From positions 25,498,564-25,562,563 of the forward strand of contig NC_092571.1 of the NCBI RefSeq assembly GCF_037975245.1: a DNA stretch of 64,000 nt. Reading direction: 5' to 3'. Shown here piece after piece: positions 38,252-50,200 of the stretch. The stretch comes from Apostichopus japonicus (lineage: Eukaryota > Echinodermata > Holothuroidea > Aspidochirotida > Stichopodidae). Numbering within the stretch: the stretch's first letter is position 1; every line of letters begins with the position of its first letter. Made by a program: the position numbers and the translations under genes. Below the pieces are notes generated by a model that saw only the letters and a list, made by a program, of their open reading frames with translations, was not told the origin of the DNA and made no database searches.

Positions 38252-41200
38252 ATGGGTAGGAAGAAAGACAAGTCAGATCTTGGTAAGCGAGGACCCGGTC
38301 GAAAGGCGAGAAAGCAACAAGATCCTCAATTTTCTGCAAAGCTGTTAGGCACAGGTTAGTGTTAGTTAACAGACCAAAATAGCCAAACCTAACTAGCCTA
38401 AGCCTAAACTAAAGATGGGATATTACACACTACAGTTAACAACTAACATGTTATTTCTTTCTTTGTCAATGTTTTCCACAATCAAATTTTACAAAGACTG
38501 AAAGAAACTTCCTTTTGCACAAGTTATGTATGTATGGTGCTCTAGAGTGTGATGTGACATGACACAATTTTTTCGTATATATTTCCACATGGCAATATTT
38601 AGGCCAGCCTCTAGCTATTTCCACAGGGGGTCAGGGTTGCTATAACTCATGTGCTTGGAGCCTGGGGAAATGTAGAATAAAGAAGTGTAATTGTGTATGT
38701 TCATTTCAAATTACCACTTATAGGTCTACAGACACCTATGAACAACATTGTCCTAACTCTCTTATAGGCATTAGAAATCATGATAATAGCTACATTACAA
38801 CATCCATTAAAATCCATCAAACTTCAAAGATTGACCTGTTGGCAAGTCTTTTTTTAAGTCTAATTGTCCCTGGCTTGTTTCAGCTTCAACTGGGTGTGGC
38901 CTCCTTTTCATGGAGTAGCATCATGGGTCCACTTATGACACACCTACAGTAAAAGCTTTGAAGTGACATATTTTACTCATCATTGAATAATTTTCTCTAG
39001 ATCATACATATCTAGCTAAGTACAATGTGTTTAACAACATGCGCAGTTCTACATTTGCATATTTTAAACAAAAGTTTGAAGAAATTCCAGGCAATTTCCA
39101 TAGCTGTATTTTCACAAATAATCGCACCCCTGCCGGTACCTATTATGGCACAGTCTTCATAAAGTGAGCAAGAAATTATTTGGAATTTACTTTGATGAAC
39201 CTAAATTTTGAGTAAAAATAGGATCCTGTATTTTAATGTTTATATTAATTTGGTGAAATTTCTTCATTCCTCAAAATGGACACAAACAGACAATAGTCCA
39301 GCTGACAGTAAGCTAGCACACAAGAACTTTTCTTCATAGCGATGATGTGGACATACAGTACTATACTGTATAGCCTTCAAATTTTATTCATTCATTGTTT
39401 GCCTTCACATTTGTGAGAGACAATAAACACTTTAAGAGACTTGCTAACACTCTTCAAGGTTGGTTTCCTTTTGATTGGTATCATATGGTAAAATCATAAC
39501 ATTTCTGAAAGCGCCTCATACAGTTGGTACAGCGTCATAAAAGGTCCCTCAAATTTATTGCAGCCTACATGTAACCTCAACAGCTGGCACTCTGAAGCCT
39601 GAATTTGTTCTCATTGTACTTTTCGATGGTAACCACCTTCTTTCCTTTTTCTCAGACCTTTTGTATGCTAGATGAATCAATTGTAACTATTGCTAAAAAT
39701 TGTAACCTAAAGTTTGAAGTCTGTATACATACAGTATATAAACTATCTATATCTCGTTTTCCTTACAGATGATACAGATAAGAAAGTAGGCCACAGGGCA
39801 AGACTGAGGTAAGTCTCCCAAGTTGACTGGTTCTCTTTTCCTGACAAATACTGTAGTGTGGTTCTGCATTAGGGTTCATGTGCAGCAACTTGAATATATT
39901 TATTGCAACTGCCCTGTCTTTTAAGTTGAACTGATTGCAAGGATACTGTACATAAAACATTGCTGTGTTCTTTAGACTTGTCTAAAATCTCAGTGTCTCC
40001 AGTATGGAAATAAGGTGTAAAAACAATTCAAACATTGCTGTGTTTTTTAGACTCTTTCTTAAATCTCAGGGTCTCTAGTATGGAAAAATATAGTATGTTA
40101 AACAGCAAACTATTTTCCTGCAAGCATTACATGTGCTGTACAAAAATTTGCAGGGTTATTCCACATAATTTTGAATTTAAATTTGAATTCGAAACGACCT
40201 TACCTGTTCGCATCCATCTACGATGTGCTTTGGTGTATATGTGTTGGATCATGTATTGAATTGGTCATTTGTTCCTCAATATTGGTTATAATTCCAGATA
40301 ATAATGATTATTATTGGACAATTCTCTCCATTTTCTCTGTCCAGAGCGGCAAAACGTAAATCCAAGAAGGAGGCCAGACAACAAGACAAGGAAACAAAGG
40401 CTCTCAAGAAGAATTTACCGGTTGTTGCAGCAGAGAGCAAAGATGACGAACTGTTAGATGATAATTCAAGCAACGACAGCGGATTGGAGGATGTTGAATT
40501 GGAAGGTAAACAAAGACGGTTCAGTCTCAAAATTCTCACTCTGTAGATGCTTTGTTTTTTATCCAATTTTGCTTACAATTCTACTCTTTGTGGGTGTGAA
40601 GGGGTTGAGATGGAGGATGGTTTAGTATTTTTTACTGAAGCCACTTTGGTTAGATTCAGTGTGTGCTATATAGAGAGGCCTGATGTTTATATTTGATATT
40701 TTATAGTCGAGCTAATTAAATGTAGTTGTGAGCCATTTAAAGGTTACAACCTTTCCCAGCAATTTCCACTTTAAATTAATAAACATTTTAAAGACAGAAA
40801 TCCTGATTTGATTCATGAAGACAGTATCAAAGAAAGACTGCACATATTTTGTATTCCAGTAGCAAAAGTTTTACAACATGAGTGGACAAAAAGTTCAGAA
40901 GATAGATTTAACATTACAGTAAAAAAGATTAATAGTTATGATGAATTTCTGATTTTTCTCATGTACCAAAGTCTACAAATTTCTCAATTTCTGTTGTTTG
41001 ATTGCTCTGGCTTAAACATGATTAACAGAAATCTTGAATGACAGAAATCTCCATGGCTAATGCGACTGTGAGGTTTAAATGTTCTGGTGTGAGGTGTTCT
41101 GACTCGACTTTGTGCCAAGCTGTTTGTCTGTGGAGGCTGTTCTTTGATACCTTGTCGACCCTTCAAAACTTGACTGGCCAAAATACTGCATACTTTTGTT

Positions 41201-44200
41201 TCCTCTACGGAGCAGTTCTTTTGTTTGAACATATCTACCTCGAAGGTCTTTTTATATGTTTCTGATTTTGCAGCGGCAAAAGGTGCTGCAAGGGGCTTCA
41301 CTGACGAAAACAAAGGGTGGTTACAACCATTGGACAAAAAAACACTGGACCTCCTCAGCTCAGACGATGATGATGATGATGATGGTGATTCCGAAGATGA
41401 AGATATGGTAAGAGATCAGAATATTTCAAACGAGAAAACCTCAATTTTCTCGGGATTGAAACCAGAAGGTCTCATGAGACGTTGATACCTTAGTTACTGT
41501 AGCGGTCCTAAGCGCTGTGATGCAATGGTAGTAGCATCTGCAGTTGTTTGACCAAAAAAAGCTGGAAATAATTCAAACAATCCTAGTGAATTCCATCGCA
41601 AAGGTATAGTGCTGCATAGCCATTAATACTTGACAGACCTGTAGTACAAAACAGACCAAGTATTGTGATAGATTTATAGACAGGGTGTTAGAATCTTACA
41701 ACTGTATCTGTTGATTTCACAGTAATTAAGCAAATTTGTAACAATCCTAATAAGCTTATTGTTACAGTACTGCTTAATGGTACAACACTACCGGCTGCAG
41801 GATCTACACCCTGAGTAGGATGTATCCGTAGAAAGTTATCTTCTTATATATAGAGGATTTATATGCGAAGGAAGGTACTCCCTTTGTTTGAGTAAATGCA
41901 TTATCTTCTCGAATATATCCTTATAGTTCAGCCTAATTGTGGTAATAAGGTGGTTTGCAGGACCAGATGCATGCATATTCAATAGTTATTGGAATTCAAC
42001 TAAAACATAAAAAGGATCATAACCATCTCATTATGTTTATTCATGGTGGGATTTGAATACCCTGCATTACAGTAGGTCCATAATAATTTTCTGTTTCATG
42101 TCAGGAATGGAATCCAAACATGCATCTCTTCTTTCGGAAGCTGTCGGCTCAATCTGAATGCAATCCAACGATTAAAGTTATAGCAAGTTTCTTTGCATTT
42201 TATGAAGCCTGATTTGGCCTAGAAGTTCACAATTTTGGCCACTTGCTAGCAAAAGTTGCCAGTGCTTAAAATATCCACAGGCATAAAATCAAGTTCTTAC
42301 TGCCATCTTTTCGCTGAATTACAACACACATCCATTACTGTACAGGGCTTCTGAGAGAAGTCCCGTAATAATTGTTGATAATAAGCCGTAGGTCTGTACG
42401 ATAGTGATGATTGTTATCAGACCCATCATGTGCTTGTGTTCTTAATATAATTTACTAGCAGAAAATAGCCAGTGCTTTTTTTGTGGTTACTGGCAGACGG
42501 CAAACTCCACTGGCATTTAGCAAGTAAAGAAACCAGCATTTGGAGACAGTCTACCAGATAGTGATTTGGAATGTACTGTAACCATAATTCAAACACTTGA
42601 TAATTAAAAGTCTCTTGCATTGTCTGTGCAGCCAGCCGATGACTTTGGAGCAGGCGTTGGGATGGACTCGGAGGATGACAGCGATGACGATGATGATGAG
42701 GAGGAGGAAGAGGAGGGACAAGACGGAGATGATGACCTTCTACCAATCGAGAAAGCTTCAAAAAAGTTGCGGAAGAAACACGAAATACAAAAGTAGGTGT
42801 CCTTTACGAGAGATCTTCTGACAGGACTTTTTACCAAGGATTAAGATTTATCGATATTCCTGTTGGTGGGAGAGGGGGGGGGGGGGATATGTGCTATACA
42901 GTATATTGCATCAGTTATAATGGTCTTGATAACATTATTTTTGTGGGGGATTGGTGGGAGGGGTGGGGGAACCCGTTTTAGTCGACAACCACTAGCTTCA
43001 CTGCAGTTTACTCATCGTTTGGGGGATTCCTATATCAAGCTATGTATTTTTTTTATCCTACCTTTTAGGAAACTGGCCGAAGACGAGCTCATGACAAATA
43101 TCGCACAAATTGAGAAGTTTCAACTTCCGAGCGGACAAGAAATTGAATTGGAAGATATCCTTGTTTGCTTCTCTCGATAGTAAGAGATATTAATGTGCGG
43201 GATTGCTTGTTTGATTGCGTGATGACTTCAAACAGATGGTGGAGTTGGCAGTACAGACACACTCAAGTGCAAACTGTATCGTTAGTGTATATGTATTGGT
43301 CGATAGTATCAAATTTTTAAGTCCTCAATAATTCCTGCTCTAGTTCAATACAAGGACTCAGTTTTTCTTGATAGGCCAACATAGATGATGAAAGCCAAAC
43401 CTGTTTTTTAAATTTTTTTATTTATTAAAATCCAGTATAAATACATGAAAGTATAAATATGATATGAAAAAACAGTTAAGAGTTATATAGCTTGAAGGAG
43501 CATGTACTATATGTACAAATAATAAATCAAAAGTTAATAATAGAATTAAAGTAGGTTTTGTGGCACAACACCCTGCATAAATATGGCAGCCCTATAAACG
43601 AAAGAATTTTTAAAACGTGTCATAGCAACAACCTACTTTGCAAATAGATCAAGGCTAAAGTTGTTAATTGACATTCGCCTAAACGACAATTTGAACTACT
43701 TTAAATCTATGTTAAAGACTCACTTATTTGTAAATGCTCTTGTTTGATTTTTCTTTCTTTAGCGTTTAGAGGCTTTTGCATTTTGCACTTTATAAATTCC
43801 TATTATTATTATTATTATTGCCATAAAGTTTTAAGACTCGTAAGAAGTTGGCATGTCTCTTGTTGGAGTGAGCAGAAATACTTCATGTTAGTGTTTGTAC
43901 AGAATGTTGTAAATGTGTCCCAAAAGGATATTTGGTGGGAAGTTGAATGTAATCACACTTACTAGTGATACAAGTACAACAGCATGAGTACAAGTAGCAT
44001 GCCCCCTTTTTATGAGTACACTGGGTACAAAGGCTCAAATTGTGAATACATGCACGTTGTATTCTGGGACTAAATACCTATACTAGATCTCAGAAACAAC
44101 CCGAACATGAGTACAAATCCATTAGAGTACAGGCAACCCTGCTATAAGTATGCTACATACTACATACCACGTAAGATACAGTATATATGATATACATAGC

Positions 44201-47200
44201 AACTGTTACCTTGACCTGTGGTGACCTGTGGGAGAGGTCACCGGGGTCGCAGTGCTAAAATTATACCAGTGGCATCTAGGTAGACTAGGAAATGTGCGTT
44301 AGTGTTGTAGGAGACAGGTAAGAGAGGAGTGAAGTAAATACTACATACCACGTAAGATACAGTATATATGATATACATAGCAACTGTTACCTTGACAACA
44401 ATGCACCATCCCAACCTCCAGATCTTACCTTGATCAGTCTCAGGATCAGAGAAGTTATGGGAGTCCTTGGAGATTTTAAAAACAAGAGAGATCCAGAAAG
44501 GTAAACCAAAATTGTTTTCATATTTGATATATCTATATTATTATGTTTTTCTGTCTTCTTGGTCTACTTTTATTATCAAAACTATTTCATGTATAATTCT
44601 ACCAACCGATCCCACCTACGCCCCCTCTCCATACTCCTCGCCTCCCCCCTCGCCCAAATCATCTGAAGGAAGCAGTGATATTATCTTTCATTTGTGTGTT
44701 TTGATCAATTATGTGAGTAGTTTCTAAGTTATGAGTGTGTTCAATTCCAACAAAAAGTTGAAAACAGGAAAATGGCTTTTATGCTGAAAGTGGGTTTCCA
44801 GGAATTGGGTAATAGAGTCTACTTAAATAGACTTGGTTTCATTGAGGATATGTGTGGTAGGGAAGTTAGCTATTTGTATGATACTCAAATAGATTGTGGT
44901 TGATACATAGCAGTCACTTCCTCCAATCATATTTGTGATAAAGAAGTATTCTTTGAATAGAAGTACAGAGAGAGATATGTTATGCATTACAAATGACTTG
45001 GGTTAATACATAGAAGGCACTTCCAATTATGTTAGCATTTATGCAGAAATATTCTTTGTACAAAGATGCCTATTGCATGGTATACAAAGGGGTTGTTGTT
45101 AAGACATTGCAAGCACTCACAGTTTCATTTGCATTGTAGAATAATTTTGCCTTCCAACTTAAGTGAAGAAGTTAAAACTAAATATGAGGAAGTTTAATCT
45201 CAGTTTGTTCCCTCGATCCCAACCACCTTCTTCCTTCATTCAATAATGTAGGGCAAGGATTTCTCTTCAATTAGAATGTTTACTGTAGATTTCAGATTTA
45301 GTACCAAGAGGGTTCACCTTAAGCGAGTAAAAAAAGGATGTTAGATTTCTACTCTGCCAAGCAATATATATATTTATATAAGAATAAGGGTGTGAAGAAA
45401 ATTTCAAAATGAAGGAACATTTTCAGACATTTTTTGCATATTGGAAAAGAGAAGAAGAGATTCACTCTTTCAACAAATCATTTTACGCTAGGTCAAGACA
45501 AGAATACGTCGAAGTCTTGAAGGGGGACCTGATGAACTATTACGGATATAACGAATTTATGATTGAAAAACTGATGGAGATTTTCCCTATGGCAGAAGTA
45601 AGTATTCAAAGCTTATTTAGATTATTTTTGTGTTTGAAGTGCAGTTATATGGGCTCCATCGTAAACACAATACAAAATACTAACCATTCTATAGACATAA
45701 AATAACCTCTCATGGTGCTAATGAAGAGGAGGGGGGGGTTGGACAATTCAATTGATCACAATGTTGTACTTTTCTTGCATAAAATGCATTTAATTGTAAA
45801 ACAAACTACTTTATGATGACTGCTTGAGATATGAATGTTTAGAAACCGATGCGTGTTGCTTTTCAATCAGAACTTTGGGATCCAGTGTCAAACAGTGTGC
45901 GTCATCGTATGTTTGAATTAAAAAATATATGTGACTTAACTATATATGTCTTTTTTATGACTGATTTTAATAGTTGAATGATGTTTTGGAGGCCAACGAA
46001 GTCCACAGACCTCTCACGATACGAACCAATACCTTAAAGACGAGAAGGAGAGATCTTGCCCAGGTATGGTGCTAGGGACTTGTCAGAGATGAAGTGTCAT
46101 TTTATGATATATAAATATAACAGTCCATATACTATAGCTTCACACTCTTAAGTATCCTTGATACAGCATAAGGAGGTGATCCATGGAGTCGGTGGTGATG
46201 GGGCAGGCTGAGGGGAGGGTGGGATATGATTCTGGAATAAAATGGTTCCCATCCCAATCTAAAGTTTATCAACCCACCTTAACATTTAATGCTGCTTATG
46301 TTCCTGTTTCAATTCACTCTTGATAAGCCTCTTCCAGACGAGAACATTTTTCTGTGTTTCCATCACAAAATGATTTTATAACCTAACTCCCAAAAATTGA
46401 CATGGTTTAAATGATGATGAACCATATTCTAGATAAACAATTTGTGAGTATTAGTTAAGCCAATTCTGACATTTTCAGCATTTTGCTATCACAGCGGACT
46501 TGTAGTAAGTCATTACTCTTATTCTAGCATAGTTACCTTTACTCGTTGTGGATCGTTGTACTCAGGTCATTATTAGAATCTATTGTAGGTACTAGTGCAA
46601 AATGAAGCACTGGGACTTACATTTAGAGTCTCGTATACATGTACTCATGCAAAGGGGACTTCTACTTGTACTCACACTCATGCTGTTGTACTCATACTCA
46701 TGTTGTTGTACTTGTACTGCAAGTCTGGTTGACACCGTATGGTTAACTCTGTTGAATAAATGATATGAACGGGAAGGCTATTTGTTTTTCCACTCATACT
46801 GTTGTACTCATACTCATACTATTGTACTCATACTCATGCCGTTGTACTCATACTGCAGGCGTGGTTGATAACGTATGGTTAACTCTGTTGAATAAATGAT
46901 ATGAAGGGGAAGGCTATTTGTTCTTCCACTCATACTGTTGTACTCATACTCATGCTGTTGTACTCATACTCATGCTGTTGTACTCATGCTGTTGTACTTG
47001 TTTTACCAGTCTGCTATCATCTATCAGTAATAAGTAGATTTCTTTTTCACTTTAGTTCTGATTTTGTGAATGTTCCACTCTCTCCCTATTTTCAGGCTCT
47101 GATTAATCGAGGAGTGAATCTTGATCCAGTCGGCAAATGGTCAAAAGTGGGGCTCGTCATCTTTGAGTCATCGGTTCCAATCGGTAAGCCAAAATATTGA

Positions 47201-50200
47201 TGAGGATGCATTTGAATTTGAAAGAAGCTTACGACTAAAGTGCTTAATACCATCTAGGTATTTGATGCAAGTGCATGTTAGATGCAAGTGCATTTTAGAC
47301 GTCTCCTGTTCCAGTGGATTGTGCAGGATTTGAAAGATGGCAGTGCGGAATTCTAAATCATCCCGCTTTATGCATGCCACTGTTCGATTTGTCGTGCTGT
47401 TAAATATCTCTAAGAAAACTGGTCAGCAGTTCTCATAGGTATTCGGGCTGCAGGGAGTAGTTTAATATTGGGAAAGCAGTTTTGGAGGATCAAGAATTTG
47501 TTTATTGTCACCGAAATACTGAAAGATTCTGTGTAAAGATACTGCTAAGATAACTGGTGTCCTTTTTGCAGTTTTGATAGTTTCCACAGCATTTTGCTCT
47601 ATTAAAAGGTCAATAGGGAAAAAAAGCAGTGAAATCTACAGTGATCAATGTGCCATGTGTTGGTTTCTTAATGTCAGTAAGTAATTAACTTTAGGTTCAT
47701 AAATGTTTTTGAGATGGGAGGGGAAGGGGGGGAGGAAGGGTGGAGTGTTGCTTAAATCACAAGGATACACTTCAGTAGTAATTTTAAATACAACAACTTA
47801 GAACACATCTTACTTCTCTATTTTGAATGGCCCCATATCTAACAAAATTAATTTTTTCAACCAGTCATCCTTTAAGTAAGCACTACATATTTGCCTCTTT
47901 CATCAGGTGCAACTCCAGAGTACTTGGCTGGCCATTACGTCCTCCAGGGGGCATCCAGTTTCCTCCCAGTCATGGCACTCGCCCCTCAAGAGCATGAGAG
48001 TGTCCTGGACATGTGTTCTGCACCAGGAGGAAAAACAACATATATTTGTGAGAGCAAAAAAATTAAAGACTACCTATCAGAGTATTTGATAAATATAAGT
48101 AATGTAAAATTTAGGATTATCCAAATATCAGTAAATTTCATCCAGGATTATCCAAATCTGATCCACCATTCATTATTTGATACTATTCAGTTTTAGTGTG
48201 AAGCTGCTTCAGCCTCTTGTAGCCTTCATCTACTTCTAATATTGTGCACCTTGTGAATCATGTTCAAAGGAATAAATGTCTACTAACCAAACGGAATAAA
48301 TGTCTACTCAACATACAGCTTACTAACAGATCCTGGGGGGGGGGGGGGGCGCTGTTTTGCTTCTGCTGCCCTACCTCTTGGAAAAAGTTACCTGAATCCA
48401 TCAAGCACTCTCCTTCATTTGTGTCTTTTAAGTATCTCCTGAAAATTCATTTGTTTCTAGAACTCAAATGAATTCTCAATGACTTTCTTTGTGTCATAGT
48501 TCAAGTTTCTTATCATAGTGCAAATTTCTTATCATACCTCAAGTTTCTTATCATAGTTCAAGTTTCTTATCATCATTCAAGTTTCTTATCATAGGTAAAG
48601 TTTCTTATCATAGCTCAAGTTTCTTATCATAGTTCAAGTTTCTTATCATCATTCAAGTTTCTTATCATAGGTAAAGTTTCTTATCATAGCTCAAGTTTCT
48701 TGTCATAGTTCAAGTTTGTTATCATAGTTCAAGTTTCTTATCATTATTCAAGTTTCTTATCATAGGTAAAGTTTCTTTTCATAGTTCAAGTTTCTTTTTA
48801 TAGTTCAAGTTTCTTTCATAGTTCAAGTTTCTTATCATAGTTCAAGGTTCTTTTCATAGTTCAAGGTTCTTTTCATAGTTCAAGGTTCTTTTCATAGTTC
48901 AAGTTTTATTTATCTTTAATTTTTTAATTTTTTTTTTTCTTATTTGGCCAGCTGCACTGATGAAGAACACTGGCAGGGTGCTGGCTAATGATGCCAACAA
49001 GGACAGGGTGAAGTCTATCGTTGGTAACGCCCACCGGTGCGGTGTCACAAATATTGTGGTCTCAAATGAAGATGGTAGATCGTTTCCAAAGGTGAGTGAC
49101 ACGACTTGATCTAATCCATTCTAAGAGACAGTATTTGTTTTGCTTGCCAGAAAAGGTTTTACTGGACACCAGCTCAGAAGTGATACTGATATCTTTGATG
49201 CTATTCCCGAATCACTGTTCCTAGGTCTCATCACTTTGAACAGCCAAACTTACCCATAAGAGCTTCTAAAGGCCAATGAGTTTACTTTACAAAAAATAAT
49301 TCACTGTAATAACTTTGGTGTTACTAACACTCTGTTGTCTATTGATGTAACCTCATTGACTGCATTCGTCTCTGACCAGTTTTACCTAAGTGACTGTTTA
49401 AGTTTGCATGTCAAGTTGTTTTGAAAAAAGAAGATATTTTTCTATACAAATAACAATTTCTACTTTTAGGTTCAAGGTGGCTTTGACCGTGTCCTCCTAG
49501 ATGCTCCTTGTACCGGTACTGGGGTCGTCGGTAAGGACGAAAGTGTGAAAACTAACAAGTCAATGGACGATGTGTACAACAGTGCCAAACTCCAGAAGGA
49601 GTTACTTTTAGCTGCGATTGACTCGGTAAATGCAAGATCTAAGACCGGAGGATACGTAGTTTACTCTACATGCTCAATCTTGGTAAGTCCATTTCTCAAA
49701 AGAAAACACAAGAATAAAAATGGCAGGGGTCGGGGTAAGGGGGAGGAGTGGGGGACGGAAGTGGGGGACGGAAGTGGAATCTATCAAATAGCAATCTGCT
49801 ATTTCCAATTTCTCAAAGCTTCCTCTTGCATCGAATTTGGTTTTCTTACCAGACGTCAAATTTCAAGGAATGATACAGTCAGGTGTCAAGACCTGTGTAA
49901 ATAACAAATGACAAAGTTGATTACATTGGTTGTGAAGGACACAAAGCTATCGAGATGAGCTTCAGCAAATTGGTAACATGCTAATTAACTATTTATCTAA
50001 TTAAGAGTGCTCCAATAGAACAAAAGGATGACCACAAAATCGATTTGCTTTATGTTGTAAAACTGTGATCAATCCAGGTTTTAATTTCATCGAAACGCTA
50101 CTAGGGAAAAGATACTATTTTCATTTGTAAATATTTTAAAGTCAATGTTATATAGAAAACCAGAAGAGTTTTTCATCTGGATCGCTGTGATGACGTCACT

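Larger units (their letters stand above)
43155..44406 (+). other. U12-type AT-AC intron (NOP2 intron 6)
   Basis: The upstream exon ends GAA-G at 43154. The intron starts with ATATCCTTG, which matches the U12-type 5' splice site ATATCCTTT at 8 of 9 positions. It ends with AC at 44405-44406. A U12-type branch site, TACCTTGAC (8/9 to TTCCTTRAC), lies at 44388-44396, with the branch adenosine at 44395, 11 nt from the last intron base. Joining G|CA across it keeps the frame and gives ...[14 protein letters not shown]..., which aligns with the family. A GT-AG reading of the donor would fail: continuing past 43154 meets a stop at 43177-43179, and no consensus GT donor is present. This corresponds to the sixth intron (intron F) of the human P120/NOL1 gene, the classic minor-spliceosome substrate. 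Confidence 0.9.

Noticed and set aside
43069-43180. Reading NOP2 coding exon 6 through to the in-frame stop as an alternative protein end
   Set aside because: The frame after 43154 (DILVCFSR-stop) is intronic by family alignment, and the AT-AC splice restores a full-length protein.
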